Assembly: GCA_021397845.1 (NCBI GenBank)
Contig: CM038039.1
Location: 7,495,731 to 7,559,730 of the forward strand
Source of the DNA: Areca catechu
Lineage: Eukaryota > Streptophyta > Magnoliopsida > Arecales > Arecaceae
DNA length: 64,000 nucleotides
Reading direction: 5' to 3'
In this document: positions 36,260-49,034 of the stretch, in pieces
Layout of the letters: the number at the start of each line of letters is the position of its first letter
Position numbering within the stretch: the stretch's first letter is position 1
Program-made: the position numbers and the translations under genes
The notes under the pieces: model-generated
Database searches by the model: none
Told to the model about the DNA's origin: nothing
What the model saw: only the letters and a program-made list of their open reading frames with translations

Positions 36260-37490
36260 ACCTAATGGTGATCTACCAATTCCCAGGTATAATTATGCAT
36301 AATGGACTCAATTTTGCTATTAATAGCTTCTTTCCAAAAGGGTACTTATGATATAGACATTGCCTTTTTGAATGTCTGAGGTGCATTTTCTATAATGTAC
36401 GTAACGTAATCAGGACCAAAATATTTTGTAACTTTAGGTCTCTTACTACATCTAGGTTTATCTTTAAGATGTTTTTTCTGATTACTACTACTTGTCATAT
36501 TATCATAAGTTCTTTTATTTGAATGTGTAACAGATATCTCTTTATAAGAGAATATCTCTTCAAAAAATGATGCATTTCTTGATTCCATAATTGTATTTTT
36601 CTGTATATCAGATATATCTGATTTATATACAAGAAAGCGATATGCACTACTGTTTTATGCATAACCAATGAAAATACAATCAACAGTTTTAGGTCCTATT
36701 TTGACCTTTTTGGGATTTGGAGCAGTTACTTTAGCTAGACACCTCCATACTTTTAAATAATTATAAGAAAGCTTTTTCTCTTTCCATAACTCACATGGAG
36801 TAATGTCCTTCCTTTTAAGAGGTATTTGTTAAGAATATGATTAGTCGAGATAATAGCTTCTCTCCATAAATTTTGTGGTATACCAGATTTTATCAATATG
36901 GCATTTATCATTTCTTTCAATGTTCAATTTTTGCGTTCAACAATTTTCATTAGATTGAGATGAATAAGGAGCTGTAGTTTGATGAATAATGCCATGTTCT
37001 TGACAAAAGTCATTAAACAGTGCATCGTATTCACCTCCTCTATCACTCCATATAGCCTTGATCTTTTTACCAAGCTGATTTTCAGCCTCATTCTTATAAC
37101 ATTTAAACATATCTAAAGCCTTATCTTTAGACTTTAGTAGATACACATAACAATATCTAGTTGAATCATCAATAAATGTTATAAAATACTTTTGATCTCC
37201 TCTAGATTGTACTGATTTTAAGTTACATAGATCACTGTGAATCAAATCTAGAGGTTTAGTATTCCTTTATACTGAATGGAATGATGTTTTGGCTCGCTTA
37301 GCTTCAACACATATTTTATATTTGTAATGTGGATCGATTTCATGATTAGGTAACAATTCTAAATTCATTAATTTTCATAATGAATTAAAATTTATATGTC
37401 CTAATCTATTATGCCGTAAATAAGAGGAGTCAACCATGTGAAATAGAAGAAGTATCTTTATTCTTTTCAAGGTTGCGATGTACAGTCATT
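36260..37490 (-). pseudogene. Copia-2 integrase and linker
   Basis: Frame 37245-36937 starts MIHSDLCNLKSVQSRG and includes FIDDSTRYC and WSDRGGEY, two catalytic acid blocks, then HGIIHQTTAPYSSQSN. Further left, linker fragments (frame 36588-36346: RCSKRPKVTKYFGPDY) lead into RT. Pre-integrase zinc-binding sequence lies at about 37290-37430 in degraded form. The region is separated from protease by the solo LTR. Confidence 0.85.
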
Positions 37491-37495
37491 ACATT

Positions 37496-38711
37496 TGATG
37501 TGGCGGGATCGCTGACGTGGAGCCCATGTTAGATCCAATCAGATGCCACATCAGAGGAAGCTGCCACGTCTACATCCTTATTCGGGCTCCTTCACTAGGT
37601 GGCTCCCTTGAGGTCGAGATGCCCTGGCCGAAATCGAGCTCCTACTCTCTTCGGACTCCTTCACCAGGTGGCACCCTCAAGGTCGAGACGTCCTGGTCGA
37701 AGTCGAGCTCTGGCTCTTTTCGGACTCCTTCGCCAGGTGGCTCCCTTGAGATCGAGATGCCCTGGTCGAAGTCGAGCTCCGGCTCTCTTCGGACTCCTTC
37801 GCCAGGTGGCTCTCTCGAGGTCGAGACGTCCTGACCAAGTCGAGCTCCTCTTCCTTGAATTGACCCCACTTTGGACGAGGGGACCAGCAGCTGGGGGACG
37901 TCGCCGCCTTCCTTGAACGACGGTGAGCCATCTAAGGACCACGGAGGGGTGCCCACCAGGCCACAATAATTATCCCTGCTACCACTTACACCAAAAAGGA
38001 AGGGATCCCCCAATCGAAGTGCTGCGCTCTCGACCGACCGTCTGTGCCATCCAAAAGAGAAAATCATCTCGGGAGATTCAAATCCAGGGAGTGGCTACCC
38101 CCCGATCAAGGCTCTGCCAAGTTTTCTAAAGTGGAGTGACCAGAGGGAGGGCCAGAGCGCATGGTGTAGTTCCCTATCATGAATGGGGAAAGGCACCTTG
38201 TGAATGGCATGGAATGCTGCCGCACACGCCTACAAAGGAGGGGAGGATCCTGAGGTAGGCAGCAGGCAGCCATCCTGGCTTAAAAGAGTTCTCCAAGGTT
38301 TCAAGAAGGAGATAAGTAACAAACAAATGGGAGAAGGGGGCGGCAGACAGGAGAGCGACTGAGAGGCCAAGTGCTCTAGGCTACCAGAGACTCACCGGAA
38401 GAGTCTCGATGGACACAGCCATCCAGCTCAAACACTCCTCCCTGTCACTACCTCCGCTCTACTCTCAAACCATTCACACTCTCTAAGCACATAGTCTTTC
38501 TCCTCCTATAGTGGAGTCCATCCACGGGGCTCAACCAGGAGGATATGTTTCTCTGGATCGCCTCTGACTTAAGCATCGGAGTGCCCCCACCGGGATCTCC
38601 GGCCGGGCCTTCTCTGTTTTGCAGGTTCGGGCATGCGAGCAGGTTCCTAAGCGACGAGGGCGGAGTCCAAGGTCATCTCCAGCTACAGGCCATGGTGGTC
38701 GGGCGGCAACA
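37496..38711 (+). mobile_element. solo LTR (1216 bp) of the gypsy-like family, inserted in the Copia-2 polyprotein
   Basis: It runs from TGATGTGGCGGGATCGC (37496) to GGGCGGCAACA (38711). Target duplication ACATT lies at 37491-37495 and 38712-38716. Copia-1 reads straight through the site (GTCATTACATTCATC, about 22310-22324). The family box is at about 38565-38593, followed by TTTTGCAGGT. A CTTAAAAGAG at about 38279-38288 sits at the TATA position. A 69-bp minisatellite of about three and a half units fills 37583-37830. It is opposite in orientation to its host. Confidence 0.95.
37583..37830. repeat. minisatellite, period 69 bp, in the U3 of the solo LTR
   Basis: The units read CTCCCTTGAGGTCGAGATGC, then CCTGGTCGAAGTCGAGCTCC, then the segment ending in CCAGGTGG. 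About three and a half near-identical copies are present. Frames through it on both strands give long false reading frames. Confidence 0.9.
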
Positions 38712-39965
38712 ACATTCATCTTGAATAACCCATTATTCAAGTAACCTCTATCTAGAAAGATCTCTCCTTTAGTAAGTACAAATTTATCAGACTCAAACAC
38801 CATCCTAAATCCATGTTTGCTTAGGAGGGAGCCTGATACCAAATTTTTATGAATGTCAGAAATATGCAGTACATCTTTCAGTAGAAGCTCTTTGCCAGAT
38901 GTCATCTTCAGAATAATATGGCTAAGTCCTTCTATCTTCGATGAGCAAAGTTACCCATTAGCAGATTTCTACCTCTGATAGGAGTATATGATGAGAACAT
39001 ACTCTTATCAGAGCAGATATGTCGAGTAGCTCCAGTGTCAATATACCACTCATTTGGCTTATCAACCATATTTGCTTCGAATACAACTGCTGACAACATC
39101 ATCTCTGACACTCCATGGGATAGGGTATCTTCAATAGTATTGACTTCCTTCTTTTCTTTCTCCTTGAAATGACAATCCTTGGATTTGTGGCCTATTTTAT
39201 CATAAATGAAGCACTTGTCTTTGAATTTCTTAGGATTGTCCTTCTTCTATTTATAGCCTTCACCAGAAAACTTGCATTTCTTCTTGTTGACCTTTCTTTC
39301 CATGAGGTTGGCCTTAGGCTCAGCATGATGTCCTCCTGTCTTCTTATCATGGCTCTTGTTCTCTTTCTCGATCCTCAGGCAGACAATCAGATCTTCAAGT
39401 CCCATTTCCTTTTGCTTATGATTCAGGTAGTTTTTAAAGTCCTTCCAAGATAGGGGTAGCTTCTCGATTATAGCAGCTACCTGAAATGACTCATTCAGAG
39501 ATATTCTTTCTGCATGTATCTTATGTAGTATGATCTGTAGCTCTTGAACTTGCTCTATGACGGTCTTGTAGTCTACCATCTTATAGTTAAGAAACCTGTC
39601 GACCACAAACTTTTATGACCTACATCCTCGGTCTTGTACTTCTTATCCAAGGATGCCCACAGCTCTTTTGCTGTACTGATACTACTGTACATATTGTACA
39701 GAGTATTCTCTAATTCATTTAGGATATAGTTCTTGTATAGGAAGTCTGAGTGCTTCCATGCATTCACAGCAGTGATAATTTACTTGTCGTTCTCTCCTTC
39801 CTTCAAGACTGGTAGATCTTCGTTGAGAACTCTGACCAGATTCAGAGTTGTCAGATAGAACATCATCTTTGTTGCCATCTCTTGAAATCGGTGCCGATAA
39901 ACTTCTCCGGCTTCTTCGCTTGAGCAGGTGCATCCATTGTCGCCATCACTTGAGCAGCACTTCAG
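38712..39965 (-). pseudogene. Copia-2 gag and protease
   Basis: The minus strand from about 39940 reads the gag start (degraded). Frames 39767-39573 and 39606-39247 cover the rest of gag. Next come a CCHC knuckle region (about 39165-39220), a DTGATRHIC protease site near 39010-39050, and the segment up to NNGLFKMNV, where the solo LTR interrupts. At least three frameshifts are needed to read it through. Confidence 0.85.
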
Positions 39966-39987
39966 TATGAGAAAATTGTCCTAAGAT

Positions 39988-41304
39988 TGTTAAAAGGGTT
40001 ATAATATTTATGGCTACCTATTTGAAAAGACCGAGTCTAGAGTTACACTCTATGTCCTTAAGATAATTTTGTCCTGCAATGGTGCTTACGGTGTATGATG
40101 ATAATCCTCCAAGATATAACGGTCTTCTTCTGGTGAAAGTAGCACTACAATTCACCAAAAACTCGAACAAGGAATGCTTTACTCTCTTATATGCACTATA
40201 GCTATACTCTATTAATTAGAGTATGTAAATGCCTAAGAGATTTTTCTATGCACTATAGCTATACTCTGTTATTCAGAGTATACAAATGCCTAAAAGAAGG
40301 AAAGAAAAATTGGGATGAAATGAATGAGAAACGAGGACCTATTTATAGACTTAAGGTGTCCCTTGGAAGCAACCCTCAGATTTGATCGAAGGAAATAATC
40401 GATGGCTTGATAAGCCATTTCGTAGTGGAATATGCCTTTGCTCATCGGAAGCCATGATACGCTGATTCGTACCGTGATCTGTAGATATGCGATCAGCGCG
40501 CTTCTCAATACACCATTTCATGATTTGATGATACTGTCAACGTCTCTGGATACGTTGATCTGTGAATGGACACGTGATTAGCTGATCATTGTAGTGTTTT
40601 GATCGTTGCGATAAATAGATGCTTGCCGATCACAATCGACTCTCGACACTAGATTCGACTTGACCTTCGAACCAAGTCGACTTTAAGCATCAGAGCCGGC
40701 TCGTCTAGACCACAAGTTTTCAAGACTGTGAAATCGAGCCGACTCGAACCCAACAAGCCGACCACAAGATTTCCTAACTGTCTGATCGAGCCGACTCTAA
40801 GACCCAGTTTGACATGATCTTAGCCCATTATCAGACGATCTTGATTCAATCAATCCTGACTGTATGATCCTTTTGATCAGGAAAAATTTTAAAGCTCCTC
40901 AGGCTCCTTGCGACGATGCCGGCTCGAACCCAACAAGCCGACTCGTTCGGACCACAGGGTTTCTTGACTGTTTGATCGAGCCGACTCTTATACCAGAGGA
41001 GCCAACTCTAAGACCCAGTCTGACACGATCTTAGCCCATTATCAGACGATCTTGATTCAATCAATCCTGACAAAGTGCGCTTACAAAGCGCCCATTGCGT
41101 CCTTGTCGCCCATCGCGCATGCGCGCGGGTGATGCTACGCATCACCCTCAAGCTCTCCACCTATGGTGAGCCTAAATGCAAGAGCAAGAAAAAATATTTT
41201 TTTATAAAAAATCTTAACTTTTTCCAAACTTTCCATGTGGGACTAAATTTTTCATGTTCAAAGGATAGTTTAGGAATAAAAATTTCTATTTACTTTTTCC
41301 AACA
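39988..41304 (-). repeat. Copia-2 5' LTR (right, 1317 bp)
   Basis: It begins TGTTAAAAGGG and ends CCAACA. It contains a minus-strand CTATAAATA box near 40338. About 180 bp are duplicated internally: the stretch ending in the block beginning GATCGAGCCGACTCTAAGAC occurs at about 40785-40860 and again, extended, at about 40975-41070. This accounts for its greater length compared with the 3' LTR. Confidence 0.9.
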
Positions 41305-41309
41305 ATGTG

Positions 41310-42290
41310 CAACTAAGAAGCCATTCATGCAGTGTGTTGCATTCTTGTTGCTATTTTAATATTTGCATTGCAAAGTGTGTGGCATAGGCAAGCATAAGGT
41401 GAAATTATATTCTGCACCATATGATTCAAGCCATATTTTTTGCATGAGATGATGATTTATCTTCATTCGTGACATCAACCATGGGATCGCATCTAGCATA
41501 GATTTCAAATCACTCAATTTTTTATTTTATCCAATTTTTTTTAAACTCTTTATTATATTTGATTACTTTGAGATTTGTATAGATAAAAAAATAAAAAAAT
41601 AGAGCACTTTGAGATCTATGCAAAAGACAATCCGATGGGTGATGAAGTTCTCCATGTTGAAGGACAGTTGAGCGACCTTTTCTTTTTTTAAAAGAATGAT
41701 TTTTCTGAGTTGCCACGGCATTGATTAGTTCTAATTTTTCATTGAAGAGCACAGAAAAATGATCTTTTTGGTAGAGGTGCGCATTCCATTTTTCCGGTTC
41801 AAATTGATTCGAAGTTTTGAAAAATTCAACTTCCAAATTTTTAATTTATAAAATTAAAGATTGAATCAAAGTAATCTGAAATCGAACAAATCAAATCAAA
41901 ATAATTTTGGTTTAATTCGGTTCGATAATTCAATTTTAGTTTATATTGAACTTTTGATTTTAACTTGGAATTATTATTTTTTTAATAATTTTTATTTAAA
42001 TTTTTGTATGCTGAATTTTTGATTTAGATTTAGATTTATATTAGATTTAGACTTATCCAAATTCATCTCATGAATTGGAAGATGGTTTGGTTTTGATTTA
42101 GATTTAGATTTAAACATCCAAATTCATCTCATGAATTGGAAGACAGTGAGGTTGAAAGGCAATGATAAAAGAACTTAATCGCATGTTTCTTTCCACCAAA
42201 GAGAATTTTGAAAATAACTGTAGCGACAACTATCACAACGGATACCAGGATTCAATAGTTTAAATTATTTTTTTTAAAAAAAGAAATATC
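41310..42290. other. intergenic DNA with a 74-bp tandem duplication
   Basis: No gene is recognised. The block TTTAGATTTAGATTTA plus AATTCATCTCATGAATTGGA occurs twice at about 42020-42085 and 42095-42147. The part from about 41775 (GAGGTGCGCATTCCA, then many GGTTC/TTCGA motifs) resembles the start of non-autonomous hAT-like repeats common in plants, but no second terminus was found. Confidence 0.45.
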
Positions 42291-42599
42291 TTGGTTCAAG
42301 GGTTCGCTTAGTGCAGTTGTCAGGGGGTAGTGGCTTGGTTTCTGTGCCTTGATCGTTTCATTTGGGAAATTCATCGAATGGCTTGGTGGGTGATGGCAGG
42401 GAAGGAGGCCTTCGGCCGGTAGCCGGTCAGGGCTTGCAGAGCTCAGGCGATGGCAATTGGATGTGGGCGAGGGTGGTGCAAGGTTGTCCACGAGGCTCAA
42501 CATGGACATCCCATAACATTTCTATCGAGAAAATCGATCAGCTCTAGGCATACTTCTCAAAAGTTTTGGATTTGCCGGAGTCCATCATGGAAGAATCAC

Positions 42600-44398
42600 A
42601 CCGGCAATAGGAGGGTCTGGCCATCGTGGTAAGAAGTTTGGGATGTCGAGTACCAGCAGAGTGGGGTTCTAAGGAGGTGAGATCTAAAGTTAAACTTGAT
42701 TATGATCTGGAGGTATTTCCTTTGGAAAAAGATCATCTAATCGTGCGGCTAAGGTCGGAGAGGGAGTGCTCCTTGGTTAGGTTTGGTGGGCCATGGTTTT
42801 TGGGAGGGCAACTCCTGGTGATGGAGGAGTGGGAGCCAGACTTTGTTCCAGGCCATTAGGCTATCCAGAAGGTGGTTATGTGGCTTCGGTTACCAGGTCT
42901 CCCGCTCGAGTACTGGCAGCCATCGACCATCTTGGTAGTAGCGGCGGAAGCTGGAAGACCTCTGTCGGTGGACAACTTTATGGATCATCTAAAAAAGATG
43001 GGTTATGCTTGAGTTAGGGTTGAAATTGATGCAGGTAAACCTCTCAAACCGGGGGTCTTGATCTGTGGGAGGAAGGGTTGTGTTTTGGCAACAATTTATC
43101 TATGATTTTCGGGAGTCTGCTTTCGGTGTGCGAGAATGGGGCATGGTGATAATGTTTGCAGGTTCTTAGAGGGGGCAGCTTTGGTGGATGGTGATGATCT
43201 CCTAATGTTCTCAGATTCTGGTGGTCTTGCTGAGGGAGAAGGTGCCTCGGATCCACCGATGGTGATGATGTCTGACGACAAGGAGGTTGAAGGGGTGGTC
43301 CGGCCAAGACTCAACCCATGGCTGGTAACCACCCGTATTCACTAGCCACGGCTAGCCAGAACACCGATGAAGGGGAGGAGGGACTTCGAGAAGGAGAAGG
43401 TACCTAATAACAAGTCTACTGATCTCACCTCTTCTTCTTCCCCATGGTCTTCCCCGACGGTTGTTACTTCTTCACCAAGCTCGCCACCGGACTCCGATGG
43501 GTGGCAAAAGTCGACCAAGGTGGCATGCTGTGGATTGCCAGGAGCCAGTTCCGGGGATATGTCCGGAGATGGAGTTGCTCTGGCCATGAGTTTTGGGCTG
43601 CTGGGCCCCTTAGGAGATTGCATGGATTTGGGCCCTGTCGAGGAAGCCGACCCAAAAGATCAACATATGGTGGAGTTTGGTGCGGTCTCCCTGAAATGAA
43701 GCCACAGCCCTCCGGTCTTGCCCACACCTAGTCCGAGAGGAGTGCCTCCCTTGACAGTGATCTCTTCCTTGATTGGTCCTTCCATGGTGGCATCGATGAA
43801 GGTATGTTCTCCTGATCCGTGTATGGCTGGGTACTTGGGGGGTAAGGGAAAGTCTCTTTCTGCTTCTACTCTATCAGGAAAGGAGGTGGATTATTCTGCT
43901 CCAGGTGTCTCGGTCATTTTCGGTGATTCTATCTTAGTGGCTATTACTGGGGCTGAAGGGGGACTTGATGGGAAGGCAGAGTGTCAAGCAAAAGGAAAAG
44001 TACCCATGGGTGATTTGGGAGGAACAAGACAGGGTGATCGTGGGGACGGTCTGAATCGGGCTAATCTGGAAGGAGCTCTGAAGTCAGATACAATAGGCTC
44101 TGGTAGAGGTTCTGGTGGTTCAGTGAAGTGGAGTGGTCGGTGCCTGTCTAAGGGAGGAGGCCATTCTTCTTCCAATGTAATTGACTATACTCGGGAGGAT
44201 CCTTTGGGAAGATCTGAAATACCCACTTTGCCTTCTCAGGGAGCAGTCACAGGTGAAAGGGAATCCTTGGGGCATGAGAAGGTGGTGCGGAAGTTGAAAT
44301 TGGCTTTGTTCTCTACTGGGGAGGCCACAGTTGCTGGGGATATTGAACGTACTGTCATGGAAGTGGGGTTGGGGAAGGGCTCCTCAAAAGACTGTTAA
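42600..44398 (+). pseudogene. LINE ORF1 (DUF4283 nucleic-acid-binding protein)
   Basis: Frame 42626-42859 carries the DUF4283 core: KLDYDLEVFPLEKDHLIVRL, FGGPWFLGGQ and EEWEPDFVPGH. After one stop the homology continues through WLRLPGLPLEYW and GRPLSVD..D to VRVEIDAGKPLKPGV. A degraded knuckle (CFRCARMGH...C) follows near 43110-43160. A long low-complexity Ser/Gly/Asp-rich tail ends with TAA at 44396-44398, 9 bp before ORF2. Stops after 42859, 43017 and 43345 break the frame. Confidence 0.8.
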
Positions 44399-44407
44399 GC
44401 TTTTGTT

Positions 44408-47400
44408 ATGAAGATTCTAATATGGAATATTAGAGGGACGGAGAAACCCTCTTTTTACTCATCCTTTCGTAGAATTGGTTAATTGCAGCACTATGATATT
44501 TGTATCCTACTAGAGACCAGACTTGGAGGGATGAGTTTGCATCAGATCTGTCATCGGTTGTCGAGGGATCGGGGCTTCTATGCAGTCGATTCCTAGGGAT
44601 TGTCGAGTGAAATTGTGATTGCTTGGGATCGGGGAGGAGTTAGAATTGATGTCTTTCATAGATGCCCTCAGCACGTGGCTCTTGTGGTATCTAAAACTAT
44701 GGGATCAACGTGGCTTTTATTAGGAATCTATGCCAATACCAATTACGAGGAAAGGACGACTCTCTAGCACGAGGTGTTTGTCCTGATTGATCTGGGTATT
44801 TTCACTATCGTAGTTGGGGACTTTAATTATATCACCACGGCTAAGGATAAGAGAGGTGGCAGACCTTTTGCTCAAGACATGGGCTTTAGGAAGTTTAACC
44901 ACTTCTTGGATTCCAATGGTTTTTTGGATTTGGGGTTTATAGGCCCTTATTTTACTTGGTGTAACAATAGATTAGGAGGAGCAAGGGGGTTGGAAAGGAT
45001 TGATAGAGTCTTTGCCTTGCCTGGTTGGCTCAATCTTTATCCCGAGTATCTAGTGCGTCATTTAGATAATATTGCCTCTGACCACTATCCTATTCTCCTT
45101 GCTACCTGTTCGCAGGCCCCTTGTTATATTCCCTTCAGATTTGAGAGGTTTTGGCTATCTTATCTCAAATCTTGGGAAGTGGTGAGGGAGGTCCGGAGAA
45201 TGTCGGTTCTTGGGGATGCTCAATACCGGGTTTCTCGTAAGTTGGAGCTTCTTAAACATTGGTTTTGTAGGTGGAACAGAGAGGAGATTGGGAACATATT
45301 CTCAAAATTGGAGGGGGTTGAGAGGGATATTCATATTCTACAGGAAAAAAATGAGAGGGAAGGGGGTTTGCAGGATGTTGATTTGTATTCTTTGCGAAGA
45401 CATATCTCTTTGCACCATGCTCTTCTCAGCCAGTAGGAGGTCCTTTGGAGGCAGAAGTCGAGGGTACAGTGGCTGGTAGAGAGAGATAGAAACACTCGCA
45501 TCTTCCACCATGCCATTCTTGTTTGTAAGCATAGGAATCGTATCAGAGCTTTGAGGTTTGCTGATGGGCATTGGATCGAGGGGGATGAGGATATTAGGCG
45601 GGAGGTTACTTCATTCTTCAGATCTAGGTGGTGTGACTCCTCTGGGTCTACTCTCCCTTTCTATGCTTCTCCCCCAGAGGCTCTAGTCTCCTATCCAAAA
45701 AATCTTGGTCTTCTCACTCCAGTTACTAAGACAGAAGTTACTATTGTTCTTTGGTCTTTGGAGGACAAAGCACCTGGTCAGAATGATTAAACCCCTTGTT
45801 TTTTAAGAGATATTGGAGATTATTAGACATGATGTTGTTTTAGCTATGCAGGTTTTCTTTACCTCTGGTCAGATGCCTAAGTGCTAGAAGCGGATTTATG
45901 TCACTCTGATTCCAAAATGCTCTGATGCTTGTGACTCGATCTACTTTAGACCTATCAGCTTATGTAACACTCTCTATAAGCTGGGTGCTAAGTTGATGGC
46001 CAATAGGATGAAGCTTATTATCCCGCATCTTATCTTTCTTGAGCGAGGTACTTTTATTGGAGGTCGATGTATTTCTGATAATGTCTTATTAGCACAGGAG
46101 TTCATGTTTGATCTTCGTAGAGCTCCAGCTAGACGGGGCTTGATGGCTATTAAGCTTGATATGGAAAGTGGCTACGATCGCATGCAATGGAATTTTTTAG
46201 AGAAAGCTTTGGTGGATTTTGGTTTTTACCACCTCTGGATTTTTAGGATTATCGAACCTTCCTTTTCTATTCTCATTAGCGGTTCACCGTCGGAGTTTTT
46301 CTATTCAAACATGGGTCTTCGATAAGGTTGTCCTCTCTTCTCGTATTTATTTATTATTTGTATTGACTCTTTTTCGTGATTAATGCAGGATTCAATGCGG
46401 GAGTTGGCAATTCAGCCATATTTTGCTGCTTTTACTGCATCCCCGATCTCACATATATTGTTTGCAGATGACTGCTTACTTTTGGATAGGACCTCTATGG
46501 CTACGATGCAGGATTTTAGGAGAGTGCTCCAATCTTATTGCTTATCTTCTGGATGGAGGGTCAATCTCTGGAAGTCTGAGATCCATTTCAGTCCGAAGAT
46601 TTCTGTTTGTCTACGGAACCTGATCACTACTATTCTTGAGATTCATGAGAAGGAGGGAGCTTTGTATTATTTGGGCATCCCCATCTCTGGTGGTAGACTC
46701 CGTAAGGAGGATTGTATGATGATTGTGAAGTCTATTCATGATAAGGTGGGAGGGTTGGCAGGTTCGTGCACTATCTTCCATGGGGAGGATTACTTTGATC
46801 AGGTCAGTTCTCACTTTCCTTCCAGTATATATACTTTTCAATGCCGTTATCCCCAAGTCTATTATTCTCAAGGTGGAGCAAATTATCCGAGCTTTCTTAT
46901 GGCGATCTTTTGTTGCTTCACGGGGAGTTAATTTTTTGGGGTGGCAAGTTGTCTATCAGCCGATGTGTGAGGAGGGCCTTGGTATTCATTCACTTATTGT
47001 CAAGAGGAAAGTTCTCTTGGAGCGACATGCCACTTAGCTCTTTCTTACTCTACATAGTATATGGTCTTCCATCATGATTGCTAGATATGGTCTTCCATCT
47101 GCTATAGAGGGGGGTTTCTTCCTTTCTCGCCACGGCTCTGCTATCTGGAGGGAGATGGTGATGAGGGCTCCTGATGTTTTGCATTATATAAGATGGATTG
47201 TGGGGGATGGTAGATTAATTAATTTCATGTTGGATCCTTAGATTTCAGATATGGCATTGGATAGATGGCCTGCATTTATTTCTATGGATATTCCAGACAC
47301 TATATCTATTATGGATCTTCTCCTTCCTGGAGTTTCTAGGTGAAACCTTGTAATGGTTATCCAGTCCTTTGGTGAGGTGTTGGGTCAAAGAGTTGTATCC

Positions 47401-48440
47401 ATTGGGCTTCCAGAGCATCCTTATGTTGATGTTAGAGTGTGGAAGTCTTTTGCATCCCCTAAAGCCTCTCTGGTTGACCTTTATTCTATCTATCACCCTG
47501 AGCCTCAGAGGGGTATTCAGGCTGCTTGGATTTGGTTTCTTGCTGTGCATCCCAAGGTGAGATTATTTATATGGAAGGTTGCGTGGCGTTGACTTTCCAC
47601 TAGATCTCTCCTTGGTTCTAGAGGGCTCCATTTGCCCCTCTTATGCTCGGTATGTAGGGCCGAGGAGGAGTCCCTAGTGCATGCTTTGTGCTCATGTCTG
47701 CAAGCATGGGAGGTTTGGTGTATAGCTGGTTGCTACGGTCTGATCTCGGAGGGAGAGGATGTGGTTTATACCTTTCTACATTTGCTCTGTCCTGGTTCTA
47801 CCGAACTTACTCCTATCTTTCTGGCCTATCTGGCCTATTATATTTGGCTCACTCGGAATGACATAGTGTTTAGCTCCTATGCTTGTTCGACAGGGTTGAT
47901 TATTGAGAGAGCTTGGGCTCAAGCGAAGTTGTATCAGAGTTTGACAGTGGAGAATACGGAGATATGGGGTTCCAGTTTTGCTTTTTGAAAAGCCCATCGA
48001 GTTTTTATCTCATGGGAGCCCCCTCCTCCGACTTTTATTACAGCCATCTTTGATAAGAGTGTCAAGGATAGGTATGGGGGAGTTGCCTTTATTATCGGGT
48101 GTTTGGATCTAAGTTTTTTGTTGCGGGGGGTCTCATCTTAGTGACCTCACTATCCCGATGGTGGAGCTTAAGGGGGCTTGGGCCGTTATTCGTTAGGCCT
48201 TCCGGTCTGCACCTGTTCATCCTCTCATTCGGGATATTATCTGGCTTTTATAGGGATGTTTAGGGATTGTTCTCAGACATGTCTATCGAGAGGCCAATTT
48301 AGCGATCGACTGGGTGGCCTCCTTTATTGCCAATCACTTTGGTGAAGTGTCCTTATCTTATTTGGGAGAGGTGCCTACGCCTCTTAGGGACATTCTCCAA
48401 TCTGATTCTCTAGGTGATATTCACTCCAGGACTTTGGATT
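44408..48440 (+). pseudogene. LINE ORF2: endonuclease, reverse transcriptase, RNase H
   Basis: It starts MKILIWNIRGTE. Endonuclease (APE type) motifs appear in order: WNIRG, LLETRLGG, VVGDFNYI, FTWCNN, RIDRVF and SDHYPI. The reverse transcriptase region keeps KLDMESGYDRMQW (about 46155-46195) and the catalytic LFADDCLLL (about 46455-46485). A CCHC zf-RVT block follows (CSVCRAEEESLVHALCSC, about 47643-47700). An RNase H segment lies at the end (YGGVAFII, then VELKGAWAVIR, then YREANLAIDWVA, about 48075-48320). At least ten in-frame stops, including TAG at 44767 and TGA at 46322, and a frameshift near 46780-46920 disable it. The order and the C-terminal RNase H fit plant L1 elements. Confidence 0.88.
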
Positions 48441-48582
48441 GAATGCACTGATTTATTAAATAAAAAGAAAGATTTTAAGATTTTTTTTTTCTTTTGGAGA
48501 AAAGGGAAGCAAATTTACCACCCAGTTTTTTTTTTTCTTTTTTTGAGCGAAAGAATAGGAAACGTTGATGAAAGGGTTTTAG

Positions 48583-48598
48583 GTTATAAATTATATGT

Positions 48599-48687
<89 letters not shown>

Positions 48688-48972
48688 CAAATTATTAAAT
48701 TAAATATTAAAATTGAATTAATTATTAAATTATTTTTTAGGGAAGAAATCGAATCAAATATGGTAATAATAAATGACTCGATTTGATTTTCTATTCATCG
48801 AATCATTTGCATATCCTTAATTTCTCGGCATTACTAAAGGTTTGATGGACTCCGGTGCTGTAGTAGGGCTAGGTTGACGTACTCGTCCAGTTAACGAAGA
48901 GGACACGCGAAAAACTTGCGATCCGAATCGAACATGGTGTAGCGGGCTGGGAACCTGTTATAAATTATATGT

Positions 48973-49034
<62 letters not shown>

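Larger units (their letters stand above)
31791..41304 (-). mobile_element. Copia-2: second copy of the same Ty1/copia family, with two nested solo LTRs
   Basis: It is bounded by TGTTAAAAATG (31791) and TTTTTCCAACA (41304), with perfect target duplication ATGTG (31786-31790, 41305-41309). It is 9514 bp long, of which about 2.7 kb is two inserted solo LTRs. Gene order and sequence follow Copia-1 over gag, protease, integrase, RT and RNase H on the minus strand. Coding sequence is more broken than in Copia-1, and part of RT is deleted. Confidence 0.93.
42296..48465 (+). mobile_element. L1-type LINE, nearly full length but broken
   Basis: It contains a gag-like ORF1 (DUF4283 plus a zinc knuckle) followed by ORF2 with endonuclease, reverse transcriptase, a zinc-binding domain and RNase H, the typical order of plant L1 elements. 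The right end falls near an A-rich stretch (about 48450-48475). The left end is set by the start of sequence leading into ORF1 and is uncertain by about 100 bp. No convincing target duplication could be fixed, partly because both flanks are A/T runs. Multiple in-frame stops and frameshifts show it is inactive. Confidence 0.85.

Noticed and set aside
37517..38067. Overlapping frames of 84-141 codons with internal repeats
   Set aside because: They come from the 69-bp minisatellite of a solo LTR, not from a gene.
42270..48480. Target-site duplication for the LINE (AAAGAAA-like at both ends)
   Set aside because: Both flanks are A/T-rich runs, so the short match is not informative.
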